Part shown: piece after piece, positions 7,850-15,757 of the stretch
How positions within the stretch are numbered: the first letter of the stretch is position 1
Layout of the letters: every line of letters starts with the position of its first letter
Assembly: GCA_016209145.1 (NCBI GenBank)
Contig: JACQWT010000433.1
Coordinates: 1 to 38,031 of the forward strand
Direction: 5' to 3'
Length of the DNA: 38,031 bases
Source of the DNA: Deltaproteobacteria bacterium
GTDB lineage: Bacteria > Myxococcota_A > Polyangia > Polyangiales > Polyangiaceae
Program-made: the position numbers and the translations under genes
The notes under the pieces: generated by a model
Databases searched by the model: none
Seen by the model: the letters and a program-made list of their open reading frames with translations, nothing else
What the model was told of the DNA's origin: nothing

Positions 7850-8716
7850 ATGCCCATCAGCGACCCCGAGGTGAAGCTCGAACAGGCCGTGGCCGCCGTG
7901 CGGGCAGCCGGGGCGGCCGAGCCGCGGGTGGGGGTCGTGCTCGGCTCGGGGCTTGGCGCCTTCGTCGAAAGCCTCGTCGCGGCCGTGCGCGTGTCCTACG
8001 CCGACATCCCGCACATGCCGGGGACGACGGTGGTCGGCCACGCCGGCGCCCTTTGCGTGGGCACGTGCGGCGGCCTCGCCGTGGCTTGCTTGCAGGGGCG
8101 AGCACACCTGTACGAAGGGCACGCGCCCGAGCGAGTGGTCTTCGGCGTGCGCCTGCTCGCGCGGCTGGGCTGCGCCGTTGTCCTCTTGACCAACGCCGCG
8201 GGCGGCGTGCGCACCTCGTTTCGGCCGGGCACGCTGATGCTCGTGACCGACCACATCAACTTGACTGGCCGAAGTCCCCTCGTCGGGCCGAACGAGGACG
8301 GCCTCGGGCCCCGCTTCCCCGATCTCACCCGGGCCTACGATCCCGAATTGGCAGAGCTGGCCCGCAAGGCGGCGGCAGATCTTGGCATCGGCCTGGAGGC
8401 CGGGGTGTACGCCGCCCTGCTCGGCCCCTCCTACGAGACGCCGGCCGAGATAGGCATGCTGCGCCTTCTGGGGGCCGACGCCGTGGGCATGAGCACCGTG
8501 CCCGAGGTCATCGCCCTGCGCCACATGGGGGTGCGCGTGGGGGCCATCTCGTGCATCACCAACATGGCCGCCGGCATCACCGGCGAGCGGCTCGACCACG
8601 CCGAGGTGGAGCGAACCGCGCGCCATGCCCGGGACGCCTTCGTCGGACTGCTCGCCGGCTGGATCCGGCTCATGGGCGAAGCGGGCCTGGCGGGCGGCGG
8701 CGGCAGAACCGGCTAG
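7850..8716 (+). CDS. punA: Purine nucleoside phosphorylase, trimeric type
   Basis: 288 residues from ATG 7850, the usual size for the low-molecular-mass trimeric PNP family. It phosphorolyses guanosine/inosine-type nucleosides to the free base and (deoxy)ribose-1-phosphate in the cytoplasm. Visible signature residues: phosphate-site GSG at 32-34 and H64; R84-A-H86 followed by LYEG; TNAAGG at 114-119; base-site YE at 195-196; GMSTVPEV with M214; and ITNMAAG with N238. Glu196 and Asn238 match the purine-specificity pair of the family. The cytidine deaminase gene follows after only 2 bp, forming a nucleoside-salvage operon. The ribosome-binding site is weak (GGGAGA is about 16 bases away). Confidence 0.95.
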   Translation: MPISDPEVKLEQAVAAVRAAGAAEPRVGVVLGSGLGAFVESLVAAVRVSYADIPHMPGTTVVGHAGALCVGTCGGLAVACLQGRAHLYEGHAPERVVFGVRLLARLGCAVVLLTNAAGGVRTSFRPGTLMLVTDHINLTGRSPLVGPNEDGLGPRFPDLTRAYDPELAELARKAAADLGIGLEAGVYAALLGPSYETPAEIGMLRLLGADAVGMSTVPEVIALRHMGVRVGAISCITNMAAGITGERLDHAEVERTARHARDAFVGLLAGWIRLMGEAGLAGGGGRTG

Positions 8717-8718
8717 TC

Positions 8719-9126
8719 ATGAGCGAAGTCGATTGGGACGGCTTGTTCTTGCGCGCGCGTGCGGTGCGCCTGCGCGCGTACGCTCCGTACTCGGGCTACC
8801 GGGTGGGCGCGGCTCTGCTGTGCGCCTCCGGGCGTGTTTTCGAGGGCTGCAACGTCGAGAGCGCGAGCTACGGGCTGACCATCTGCGCCGAGCGCGTTGC
8901 CCTCGCGCAGATGGTCGCCGGCGGCGACACCGAGCCCGTGGCGCTGGCGGTGGTGACCGCCGGGCCGCCCCTGGGGATGTCTTGCGGCATGTGTCGCCAG
9001 GCGCTGGCGGAGTTCGCCGCAGATCTGCCGGTGCGCGTGGCGCCTGCCGACGGCTCTGCGCCGGCGGTCGCCACCTCGCTCGGCGAGCTGTTGCCGCGCG
9101 CGTTCCGGCGCGATCAGCTCGCGTGA
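8719..9126 (+). CDS. cdd: Cytidine deaminase
   Basis: 135 residues from ATG 8719, matching the short homotetrameric bacterial family. It hydrolyses (deoxy)cytidine to (deoxy)uridine and ammonia with a catalytic zinc. The active site is plain: FEGCNVESAS (N45 and E47 bind ribose), TICAER with zinc ligand C56 and proton-shuttling E58, and SCGMCRQ with zinc ligands C89 and C92. The family usually has PCGxCRQ; here the Pro is replaced by Ser, while both Cys remain. It sits 2 bp after the phosphorylase gene and is almost certainly cotranscribed with it for pyrimidine and purine salvage. Confidence 0.95.
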   Translation: MSEVDWDGLFLRARAVRLRAYAPYSGYRVGAALLCASGRVFEGCNVESASYGLTICAERVALAQMVAGGDTEPVALAVVTAGPPLGMSCGMCRQALAEFAADLPVRVAPADGSAPAVATSLGELLPRAFRRDQLA

Positions 9127-9128
9127 AC

Positions 9129-9144
9129 CGCGGCCGTGGCCGCG
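9129..9144. terminator. Hairpin between convergent cdd and the FrzS-like gene
   Basis: CGCGGCC-GT-GGCCGCG is a perfect 7-bp inverted repeat directly after the cdd stop, and a second GCGCGC/GCGCGC repeat follows at about 9142-9157. The position in a 30-bp convergent gap suggests a shared terminator; there is no T-run. Confidence 0.45.
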
Positions 9145-9156
9145 CGCCCGGCGCGC

Positions 9157-12100
9157 CTACTCACCCTCCTCTGCGCCTACGTGCTGCAGGCGCGTGGTGA
9201 TGGTCGCCAGCGCCCGGCGCGCGCCCTCCAGGGCCTGGCGGTCGGCGCGGCGCTGCCCTTGCGCCCTCTTGCGCCTTTCCCGCTCGTGCAGCAGGGCCGC
9301 GATGGCCTCGTCGAGCTTGGCCTGCAGCGCCTGCTGCTGCTGGCGCAGCTCCCCCCGGCGCTTGTCGGCCTGCTGCTGCTCCAGCAACAGGGCGGCGGTC
9401 GTTTCATCGAGCCTTGCCTGAAGCTCGTCGCGGGCCGCGCCAAGCGCGGCGCCCCGCGCGGCCAGCTCGTGACCGCGCTCGTCGGCGCGCGCCAGGCGCC
9501 GGCGCAGCTTGCCGATCTCCGCGTCGAGCTGCGTGCGGATGTCGCTCCAGATCCGCTCCTTGTCGGCGCTTTCGGCCCCGTGGCGCTGGGCCAGCCGCTG
9601 CTCGCACAGCGCGACGGCCCGCTCGTGCGCGGCCTCGATCTGGGCGATGCGCGCCTCGCCCTGCTGCTCGGCCTGCTCGCGTGCGGCCTTCAGCTCGTCC
9701 ACCTCAGTCCGGTGCTGCTCCGCCAGCGCCGCCAGGGCTTGGCGCCCCTGCTCTTCCCACTCCTGGCGGGCCTTGTCGAGCTCGGCCTGTAACGCCTCGA
9801 GCTGCGCCTTTAGCACGGTCACGGCATGCTGGCGCGTTTCCGCCTGTGCCCGGGCGCGGTCGTGACGGTCCTGCAGCTCGGCCAGGGCCTGGCGCTGGGT
9901 TTCCTGCGCCTGGGCGAAGGCACCTTGGTGTCGCTGCGCCGCCTCGACCAGGGCCTGGTCGTGTCGCTCCTTCTCGCGCGCGAGCGCCTGCTGGTGTTGG
10001 GCATCGCGTGCGGCCAGCGCCTCGCCGTGCTGGCTCGACAGCAGCTCCAGCGCGCGCTGGTGCTCGCACCCGAGCGTCTCGATCGCCTCGCGGCGCTTCT
10101 GCTCGGCCTGCTCCAGGAGGCCGGCCTGCTCCTGCTGCTGGCGCGTCATCTCGGCGCCGTGGGCCTGCTGCCGCTCGGCGAGCTCCGCCTCGCGCGCGAC
10201 GAGCTGCGCCCGCAGCTCGGCGGCCTGGGCCTCCAGGCGCGCGGCGCGCTGCTCGGCCTGCGCCCGCTCGACCCGCGTGGCATCGAGCCGGGCGCGCGCG
10301 TCCTGGTGCTGCGCTTCGAGCGAGCACAGCGTGCCCTTCAGCTCGTCGACGCGTCTCTCGGCGCCTGCCTTGTCCGCCTCGAGGGCCTGGATGCGGCCGA
10401 CCGCCTCGCCGTGCTGCACCGCGTTGCGCAGCGCCCGCTCCTGGAGGCGCTCGGCGTGCTCGAGCTGCTCGGCGTGGTCCTTGCGCAAGCCGCCGAGCTC
10501 CTGCTCGGCCTCGGCCAGCCGCTCTTGCAGCGCCTGGGCGCGCTGCTCGCTCTGCTCCGCGCGCCGCTCGGCGCGGCTCCGCTCGGCGCTGGCGCCGTCG
10601 AGCCGCTCGCCCAGCTCGCCCAGGCGCGTCTCGAGCTCGGCCGCACGCGCTCTCGCTCCGTCGCGCTCCTCGCCGGTCTCGGTCGCGCGCCGAGCCGTCT
10701 CGTCGCGGGCCGACTCCAGCTCCCGCACCCGGTCGGCGAGCTCGACCGAGCGGCGGCGCTCGACGGCCAAGAACTCGCGCGCCTCGAGGAGCGCGCGCTC
10801 GCGCCGCGCGGCTTCCTCGCGCAGGGCGATGATCTGCTTGTCCTTGGCGATCTGCGCTTCGCCGTCCGCCAGCGCTTCGTCGTACTGGGCCTTGGCCGTG
10901 GCGAGCGTGTCCTGGTGGCGCGCTTCGGTCGCGTCGAGCGCCTCGCGGTTCTGGGCGTGAAGCTGCTCGATCTCGAGGCGGTGCGTCCGACCGATCTCGA
11001 CCAGCTCGTCGCGGTGCCGGGCTTGGGCCTCGCGCAGGGCCTGCTCGCGCTCCGCGGCCAGGCGCTCCAGCTTCTCGGCGTGAGCGCGCGCGGCCGCGCC
11101 GAGCCGCTCGGCGCCGAGGCGCACCTGAGAAGCCAGCTCGTCGACGCGGGCGCGCAGACGCTCGGCGCGCTTGGCGACCTGCTCGCGATCCCCCTTCATC
11201 TGCTCCAGATGGGCGAGGGCCTCCTGGCACTGGGCGCTGATGGCGGCGCAGCGCTGCTCGGCCTGGGCGCCGATCTCGCAGAGGCGCCCGTCGACACGCG
11301 CGCGCTCGGCATGGAGCTCGGTGCGCAGGCCGTCACGCTCCCCGGCGACGGCCGCCAGCCGCGCCTCGAGCTCGGCCACCCGCTCGCCCTGCTCGCCGGA
11401 GGGCGGCGCGAGCCGGCGCTCCTCGGCCGCCTTCTGGGCCGCCTCCTGGGCCCGCGCCAGGGCGGCGCGAAGCTCGTCGATCTCCTGCCTGTTTGCCGCG
11501 GCCTCGCGCTGTGCCGCCTCCATCCGCGCCTGCTGCGCCTGCGCGGCCTGGGCCGCGCGCTCGGCGGCTTCGGTCGCACCGAGATCGCGCTGGCGGCCGA
11601 GCTCATCCAGGGCGAGCAGTCGCGCCGCCTCGGCGCTGGCGAGCTCGCGGCAGTGCCGTTCGGCCAGGCTCTGTCGCGCCTGCTCGTGCGTCTGCTCCAG
11701 GTGCTTGACCTGCTCGGCATAGCCGCGCTGCGCCGCGCGCAGCTCCTTGCTCCGCTGCTCGAGTCGGTCGGCCAGGGTCCGCAGCCGGGCCTTGAGGTCC
11801 CCCGACTGCTTGTCGGCCAGCGTCTTGCGGGCCCGCAGCGCCTCGATTTCGGCCTCGCCGTCGCGCTGCCGGCGAGCGAGCTCGCGGCAGCGTTCCTCCA
11901 GCAGCGCCTTCTCGGTCTGGGCGGCATCAGTCCCCGCGGTCGCGAGCCGGCGGCCGGCCTCGATCGCGCTGCCAAAGACGACCGGCGCGGCTGCCGGTAC
12001 CTCGGTCGGCTCGGCCTGGGCCGGCGCACACGGCGCGGCGTCCGGGATCCGGGCCGGCTCGGCCTCGGGAGGAGCGTCCGGCGCGGCGCCCGGGATCTCG

Positions 12101-12678
12101 GTCGGCTCGGGGCCGGGCGAGGGGTCGGGCCGCGCCTCTGGGTCGAGGTCGCGAGGTTCGGCCGCGCCGGGGCCTGGGCCGAGATCGAGCTCGAGCACCG
12201 GCCGCGGCCCGGGGCTTGCCGGGACGCCGGCCGCCGGGCGAAGCTCGATCCGTGAGGCCCGGTCTGCCCCGCCGGGCGAAAGCAGCCGCTCGATGCGCGC
12301 CACGAGCTCGCCCAGGGCCACCGGCCGGGCAAGGTAGCCGTCCGCGCGCGTGCGCAGCGCCTGGTGGCTGCGCAGGGTTTCCGGCCCCGCGTCCGCGCAT
12401 AGGACGATCACGGGGATCGTCCGCAAGTCAGGATCGCGCTTGAGCCGGTTGCACACGGCGAAGCCGCTCTGCCCGGCGAGCCGGTCGGAGAGCAAGATGA
12501 CGTCGGGCCGCTCGACCGCCGCCAGGCGAGCGGCGGCGCCACCTTCGCTGGCGACGAGCACGACGTAGCCACGGGCCGCGAGCTGGGAGCGCAGCTCGCC
12601 GGCGTGGGTGTGGTCGCTCTCCAGGACGAGGATCTTCGGACTACGCGGCTGCTGGGACAGGGACAGTGCGAGTTCCAC
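9157..12678 (-). CDS. FrzS-like protein: degenerate receiver domain plus about 900-residue coiled coil
   Basis: 1173 residues from GTG 12678. This start sits just before the receiver domain; a longer frame to 12849 would run into the divergent Nudix gene. Residues 14-133 form a receiver domain (PKILVLESDHTHAGELRSQL, IPVIVLCADAG, ADGYLARPVALGELVARIERLL). The phospho-acceptor position is Ser64 (DVILLSDRLAG; an Asp follows at 65), the acidic pair is E-S, the conserved Thr is Cys and the conserved Lys is Arg, so ordinary phosphorylation is unlikely. Residues 191-233 hold a tandem Pro/Glu/Ala repeat. From about 254 to the end the chain is Glu/Gln/Ala/Arg/Leu-rich coiled coil. Layout and REC sequence resemble M. 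xanthus FrzS, a polar motility regulator with an atypical receiver, but this coiled coil is far longer. A polar or cytoskeletal scaffold is inferred. Confidence 0.85.
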   Translation of the reverse strand: MELALSLSQQPRSPKILVLESDHTHAGELRSQLAARGYVVLVASEGGAAARLAAVERPDVILLSDRLAGQSGFAVCNRLKRDPDLRTIPVIVLCADAGPETLRSHQALRTRADGYLARPVALGELVARIERLLSPGGADRASRIELRPAAGVPASPGPRPVLELDLGPGPGAAEPRDLDPEARPDPSPGPEPTEIPGAAPDAPPEAEPARIPDAAPCAPAQAEPTEVPAAAPVVFGSAIEAGRRLATAGTDAAQTEKALLEERCRELARRQRDGEAEIEALRARKTLADKQSGDLKARLRTLADRLEQRSKELRAAQRGYAEQVKHLEQTHEQARQSLAERHCRELASAEAARLLALDELGRQRDLGATEAAERAAQAAQAQQARMEAAQREAAANRQEIDELRAALARAQEAAQKAAEERRLAPPSGEQGERVAELEARLAAVAGERDGLRTELHAERARVDGRLCEIGAQAEQRCAAISAQCQEALAHLEQMKGDREQVAKRAERLRARVDELASQVRLGAERLGAAARAHAEKLERLAAEREQALREAQARHRDELVEIGRTHRLEIEQLHAQNREALDATEARHQDTLATAKAQYDEALADGEAQIAKDKQIIALREEAARRERALLEAREFLAVERRRSVELADRVRELESARDETARRATETGEERDGARARAAELETRLGELGERLDGASAERSRAERRAEQSEQRAQALQERLAEAEQELGGLRKDHAEQLEHAERLQERALRNAVQHGEAVGRIQALEADKAGAERRVDELKGTLCSLEAQHQDARARLDATRVERAQAEQRAARLEAQAAELRAQLVAREAELAERQQAHGAEMTRQQQEQAGLLEQAEQKRREAIETLGCEHQRALELLSSQHGEALAARDAQHQQALAREKERHDQALVEAAQRHQGAFAQAQETQRQALAELQDRHDRARAQAETRQHAVTVLKAQLEALQAELDKARQEWEEQGRQALAALAEQHRTEVDELKAAREQAEQQGEARIAQIEAAHERAVALCEQRLAQRHGAESADKERIWSDIRTQLDAEIGKLRRRLARADERGHELAARGAALGAARDELQARLDETTAALLLEQQQADKRRGELRQQQQALQAKLDEAIAALLHERERRKRAQGQRRADRQALEGARRALATITTRLQHVGAEEGE
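11980..12108 (-). repeat. In-gene 48-bp tandem repeat (16-residue unit)
   Basis: The linker after the receiver domain contains EPTEIPGAAPDAPPEA, EPARIPDAAPCAPAQA and a partial EPTEVPAAAP: about 2.6 copies of a 16-residue unit, probably a flexible or extended spacer. Confidence 0.7.
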
Positions 12679-12823
12679 GGCGCGCCCAACGTAGCCAAGG
12701 GCACGAGGAACTGCCAAAAAGTGGGCGAATGTTGGTCGCTGTGGTACCTGCGTCCCGACTGCAGGCTGGGGGCGATGACGGGTGCAGCTTCGGGCCGGCT
12801 GCCTGCTATGCTTGCCGCTCTTG

Positions 12824-13510
12824 ATGCTGCTACCCGACCTGCCGGCCATCGATCTCGATCTCGTCGAGGATTTGTCGCCGCCCGACCAAGGCGGATTCCT
12901 GCGGCTGCGGCGCCGCCGGCTCCGGGCGCGCTACCGCGACGGGCGGACGAGCGAGCCGTTTTCCCATGACTGCGTGGAGCGCGTGGCGCTCGATGCCGTG
13001 GTCGTGGCGGCCCACTGCCGGGATGCGGAAGGTCGCGCGCGTGTCTACCTGCGCTCGGCGCTTCGACCGGCCGTGCGCCTGCGGCCGCTCGCGTGCCGGC
13101 CCCTTCCCGAGAGGGACACGTTGGGGGCGCTCTGGGAGCTGCCCGCCGGGCTGGTCGAGCCGGACGAGTGCAGCCCCGAGGGGCTGCGTCGCTGCGCGGC
13201 GCGCGAGCTCGGCGAGGAGCTGGGCTTCGCGCTCGGGCCGGAGAAGCTGGGCGTGCTCGGGCCGGCGGTGTTCCCGACGCCGGGCATGGTCGGGGAGCGG
13301 CTGCACTTCTTTCACGTCGCGGTCGCACCCGCGCAGCGCGGCGCGCCGACCGAGGACGGCTCGGTGCTGGAGCGCGACGCCGCCGTGATTCTCTGTCCGC
13401 TCGAGGCGGCCCTGGCCGCGGCACGGGCGGGCGAGATCGAGGACGCCAAGACCGAGATCGGCCTGCGCCGGCTCGCCGAGATCCTCGCCGCGGGCGCCGG
13501 AGGCTCATGA
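12824..13510 (+). CDS. Nudix hydrolase with extended Nudix box
   Basis: 228 residues from ATG 12824 (TTG 12821 and GTG 12782 are alternatives; none has a clear ribosome-binding site). The N-terminus (LSPPDQGGFLRLRRRRLRARY) looks like that of ADP-ribose/nucleotide-sugar pyrophosphatases. The Nudix region reads ELPAGLVEPDE (107-115), then CSPEGLRRCAA, then RELGEELGF (127-135). The core REL.EELG is intact, but 11 residues separate the first Glu from the Arg instead of the canonical 7. Substrate is not certain; ADP-ribose or NAD(H)-type dinucleotides are plausible because the stop overlaps the NAD kinase start in an ATGA (13507-13510), implying translational coupling. A -10-like TATGCT lies at 12807-12812. 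Confidence 0.85.
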   Translation: MLLPDLPAIDLDLVEDLSPPDQGGFLRLRRRRLRARYRDGRTSEPFSHDCVERVALDAVVVAAHCRDAEGRARVYLRSALRPAVRLRPLACRPLPERDTLGALWELPAGLVEPDECSPEGLRRCAARELGEELGFALGPEKLGVLGPAVFPTPGMVGERLHFFHVAVAPAQRGAPTEDGSVLERDAAVILCPLEAALAAARAGEIEDAKTEIGLRRLAEILAAGAGGS

Positions 13511-14418
13511 GCGCAGCCACCGTAGCCCGGCCGCCGCGCGTCGCGCTCGTGCTCAAGCGCTCCGCGTGGGACCGCTTGATGGCTCGTCCCGACGGCCGCA
13601 TGCGGGAGCTGATGCGCCGCGCGGACCCGACGGTGGCGAAGGTCAAGGCCTCGCACACGAGCCACGTCGAGACGGTGGCCGAGGTCAAGCGGGCGCTGGC
13701 CGAGGCCGGCGTCCGCTACTGCGTCGTGCCGCGCACGCGCGCCGGCTTCGATGCCACGGCCTTCGATCTCGTGGTGACCGTCGGCGGCGACGGCACGCTC
13801 CTGTACGCCTCGCATAGCGTGGGCGATCAGCCCGTCTTGGCCGTCAACAGCGCGCCCCAACACTCGGTTGGGTTCTTCTGCGGGGCACGCAAGGGACGGG
13901 TCCGGGAGGCAGTCGCCTCCGCCCTGCGGGGGCAAAGCAAGCGGGTGCTCCTGACCCGCATGCGGGTCGCGCTGGGCGGCAGGACAGTCTCCTCGCGCGT
14001 GCTCAACGACGCCCTGTTCTGTCACGTCTCGCCCGCCGCCACCACGCGCTACATCATCGAGCTCGATGGCCTCGTGGAGGAGCACAAGTCGAGCGGCTTC
14101 TGGATCGGCCCCGCCGCCGGCTCCACCGCCGCGCAGCGCTCCGCTGGCGGCAAGGTGCTGCCGCTCGGCTCCCGCGAGCTGCAACTCGTCGTGCGCGAGC
14201 CCTACACGCCCCTGGGGGAGCAGTACCAGCTCTGGCGCGCCATGGTGCAGCCCGGCCACGTGCTGCGCGTGCGCTCCAAGTGCCACGAGGCGCGTCTCTT
14301 TCTCGACGGGGCGGACAACGAGGTGCGCGTCGCGTTGGGCGACGTGGTCGAGCTCTCGGAGTCGGGCGAACCGCTGACCTTGCTCGGCACCCCGGCGCGC
14401 CGCAGGTGGCGGCGGTAG
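13507..14418 (+). CDS. nadK: NAD kinase
   Basis: 303 residues from ATG 13507. It phosphorylates NAD to NADP in the cytoplasm. The catalytic and ATP-site motif GGDGT is at 93-97 (VVTVGGDGTLLYASHSV), followed by PVLAVNSAPQHSVGFF, and the second NAD-site motif appears as WIGPAAGSTAAQRSAGG. A C-terminal beta region ends with VRVALGDVVELSES. The wording around GGDGT (LLYASHSV, VNSAP..SVG) is closer to NADK2-like kinases than to the E. coli type (VNxGxLGFL). It is translationally coupled to the upstream Nudix enzyme by a 4-bp overlap, so the pair may balance NADP formation with dinucleotide clean-up; that link is inference. Confidence 0.92.
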   Translation: MSAATVARPPRVALVLKRSAWDRLMARPDGRMRELMRRADPTVAKVKASHTSHVETVAEVKRALAEAGVRYCVVPRTRAGFDATAFDLVVTVGGDGTLLYASHSVGDQPVLAVNSAPQHSVGFFCGARKGRVREAVASALRGQSKRVLLTRMRVALGGRTVSSRVLNDALFCHVSPAATTRYIIELDGLVEEHKSSGFWIGPAAGSTAAQRSAGGKVLPLGSRELQLVVREPYTPLGEQYQLWRAMVQPGHVLRVRSKCHEARLFLDGADNEVRVALGDVVELSESGEPLTLLGTPARRRWRR

Positions 14419-14533
14419 GGGGCTGTCCCCATGGCCGTTGACAGGCCGGCCGATCCGCGATTCTCTTCTCATCCAGCCGGCGGATAGTCAGCGGCCCCGG
14501 AGCCGCTCACCCCGCCTGCTTGCTGGAGGGACT

Positions 14534-14992
14534 ATGCGAACCCACACCCCGCTTCTTGCCGCTGTGCTGTTGCTTGCCGTGGCGGGCTGCCCCATGAAGA
14601 AGAAAGAGGAAGGCTCGACTGCGCCGGTTGCCGCCGAGCCGGAGCCCGCGGCGCAAACCGCCACGGCTGCGGCGGCCGAGCCCGATGCGGCTGCGGCCAC
14701 GGCACAACCCACCCCCACGAGCACGCAGGCGTACTACCCGAAGGGCACGGCCACGACGACGGCTACGGCCACCACGACGGGCGGCGAGCAGCCGTTCGCT
14801 TTCAAGCCGTTTGGCGGCAAGGCGGGGCAGACTCCGCCGGCCAGCACGGCCACCAAGCCCGCCTCGACCGCGCCCCCGGCCTCGACCGCCACGGCCAAGC
14901 CGGCCTCGACCTCCACGCAGAAGGTGTCAACGCCGGGCCGCGGCGTGCCTCCCCCTCCGGGAGGGCGCCCGCAGCCGGGCACGCACAAGTAG
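14534..14992 (+). CDS. Small Ala/Thr/Pro-rich lipoprotein
   Basis: 152 residues from ATG 14534, with GGAGGG four bases upstream. The signal peptide (LLAAVLLLAVAGC) has a good lipobox with the lipidated Cys about residue 18, followed by the charged PMKKKEEG. The mature part is almost entirely Ala/Thr/Pro/Ser/Glu (SASTAPPASTATAKPAST-like runs) with one short patch QPFAFKPFGGKAGQ, so it is probably extended and disordered on the outer membrane or in the periplasm. No domain is recognised. It converges with the CLSP-repeat lipoprotein, 21 bp apart. Confidence 0.8.
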   Translation: MRTHTPLLAAVLLLAVAGCPMKKKEEGSTAPVAAEPEPAAQTATAAAAEPDAAAATAQPTPTSTQAYYPKGTATTTATATTTGGEQPFAFKPFGGKAGQTPPASTATKPASTAPPASTATAKPASTSTQKVSTPGRGVPPPPGGRPQPGTHK

Positions 14993-15013
14993 TCGGGGCG
15001 AACGCTCGGCCGG

Positions 15014-15334
15014 CTAGCCGCCGCCGTCGACCGGCGGCTCCAGGCACGGTTGCGGCCCGCCGGCGCCGCCTTGCCCCCCACCCCCGGCCGCTGAGAGGCA
15101 CACCTGCGCGCCGCCGACTCCGCCCGTGCCGCCGTAGCCGGCCGCAGGTGATAGGCATGCCTGCGGGCCGCCCTGGCCGCCATGGCCTGCGTCGAAGGCC
15201 GGGCTCAGGCACGCCGTGGCCTTGGACTCGTCCTTGGCGCAGGCTCCAACCGCCAGCCCGGCTCCGGCCAGCGCCGCCGCGACGAAGCGCGCGCGGCGGG
15301 AGAGAATTGCCAGCCTAACGTCGTTCTGCGCCAT
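15014..15334 (-). CDS. Small lipoprotein with CLSP/Gly-rich repeats
   Basis: 106 residues from ATG 15334, with GGAGGG upstream. The signal peptide ends at LAGAGLAVGAC, so Cys is probably lipidated; CAKDESKATA follows. The mature chain repeats a Cys module with Gly-rich spacers: ACLSPAFDAGHGGQGGPQ, ACLSPAAGYGGTGGVGGAQ, VCLSAAGGGGQGGAGGPQ and PCLEPPVDGGG. I recall similar small repeat lipoproteins in Sorangium-type genomes, without a known function. The regular C-L-S-P units invite comparison with modified-peptide precursors, but there is no maturation enzyme beside it other than a broken prenyltransferase-like gene. Confidence 0.75.
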   Translation of the reverse strand: MAQNDVRLAILSRRARFVAAALAGAGLAVGACAKDESKATACLSPAFDAGHGGQGGPQACLSPAAGYGGTGGVGGAQVCLSAAGGGGQGGAGGPQPCLEPPVDGGG

Positions 15335-15345
15335 GGCTGCCCTCC

Positions 15346-15705
15346 GTGCGGCGGGCCCCACGCAAGGGCCAGACCGCAGTGGATTTCATCATACACCGCC
15401 GCGGGCGGCTCTGGGGTCAAGTCCTTTTTCCCTACTGGTGGAACAACCTCGTCTGCGCGCTCGACGTGGTCGCGCGCATCGACCCGCCGGGCGTGGCGCG
15501 CCCGGTGGCCGAGGCCGTCGCCTGGCTGCACGAGCACCAGCTCCCGTCGGGGCTGTGGCGGCTGTCGTACTCCGGCCTGCACCGCGCCCGCGACTCGGAC
15601 CGGACGCGCGCCGAGGCGCGCTGGGTCAGCCTGGCGATCTGCCGGGTGCTGGTGCGGCTCGGCAGGACCCGCCAGGGGGTGCGGGCCATGGGTGCTAACC
15701 GGTGA
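15346..15705 (+). pseudogene. Remnant of a prenyltransferase/squalene-oxidase-repeat protein (C-terminal part)
   Basis: The open frame gives 119 residues. From about residue 27 it reads LFPYWWNNLVCALDVVARID, then EAVAWLHEHQLPSGLWRLSY and AEARWVSLAICRVLVRLG. FPYWWNN.L..LD and the W(L)..Q...GLW repeat are typical of alpha/alpha-toroid enzymes with prenyltransferase/squalene-oxidase repeats, which normally have several such units over 300 residues or more. Only the C-terminal unit or two remain; upstream sequence is taken by the divergent CLSP lipoprotein gene. There is no ribosome-binding site. I therefore read it as a truncated remnant; a short functional protein is less likely. The stop is followed at once by the repeat near 15703-15745. 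Confidence 0.5.
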
Positions 15706-15745
15706 ACCGCGAACAGGGAACAGAGAACCGGGAATTGAGAATGCG
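15703..15745. repeat. GAAC-type short repeat at 3' side of four-helix-bundle gene
   Basis: A run of GAACC/GAACA units (GTGAACCGCGAACAGGGAAC, then AGAGAACCGGGAATTGAGAATG) lies just beyond the 3' end of the minus-strand four-helix-bundle gene. A similar sequence in the opposite orientation forms that gene's first codons (16144 to about 16098: GTGACCTTAGAACAGCGAAC, then CGCAGACCGGGAACGGAAAT), so the gene is bounded by an imperfect inverted repeat. Confidence 0.5.
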
Positions 15746-15757
15746 ATGCGCCCGCGG

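Noticed and set aside
7385-8626. 413-residue version of the small basic protein
   Set aside because: The added N-terminal part is the antisense of purine nucleoside phosphorylase. ATG 7717 has GGAGG at the right distance.
9826-12255. 809-residue plus-strand frame inside the coiled-coil gene
   Set aside because: Leu/Ala/Gly-rich mirror of the coiled-coil repeats; no start signal or recognisable domain. The opposite strand has a clear receiver domain and heptads.
15703-15745. GAAC-unit run as a CRISPR or tandem-repeat array
   Set aside because: Units are only a few bases long, irregular and without spacers. It fits better as the flank of the four-helix-bundle gene.
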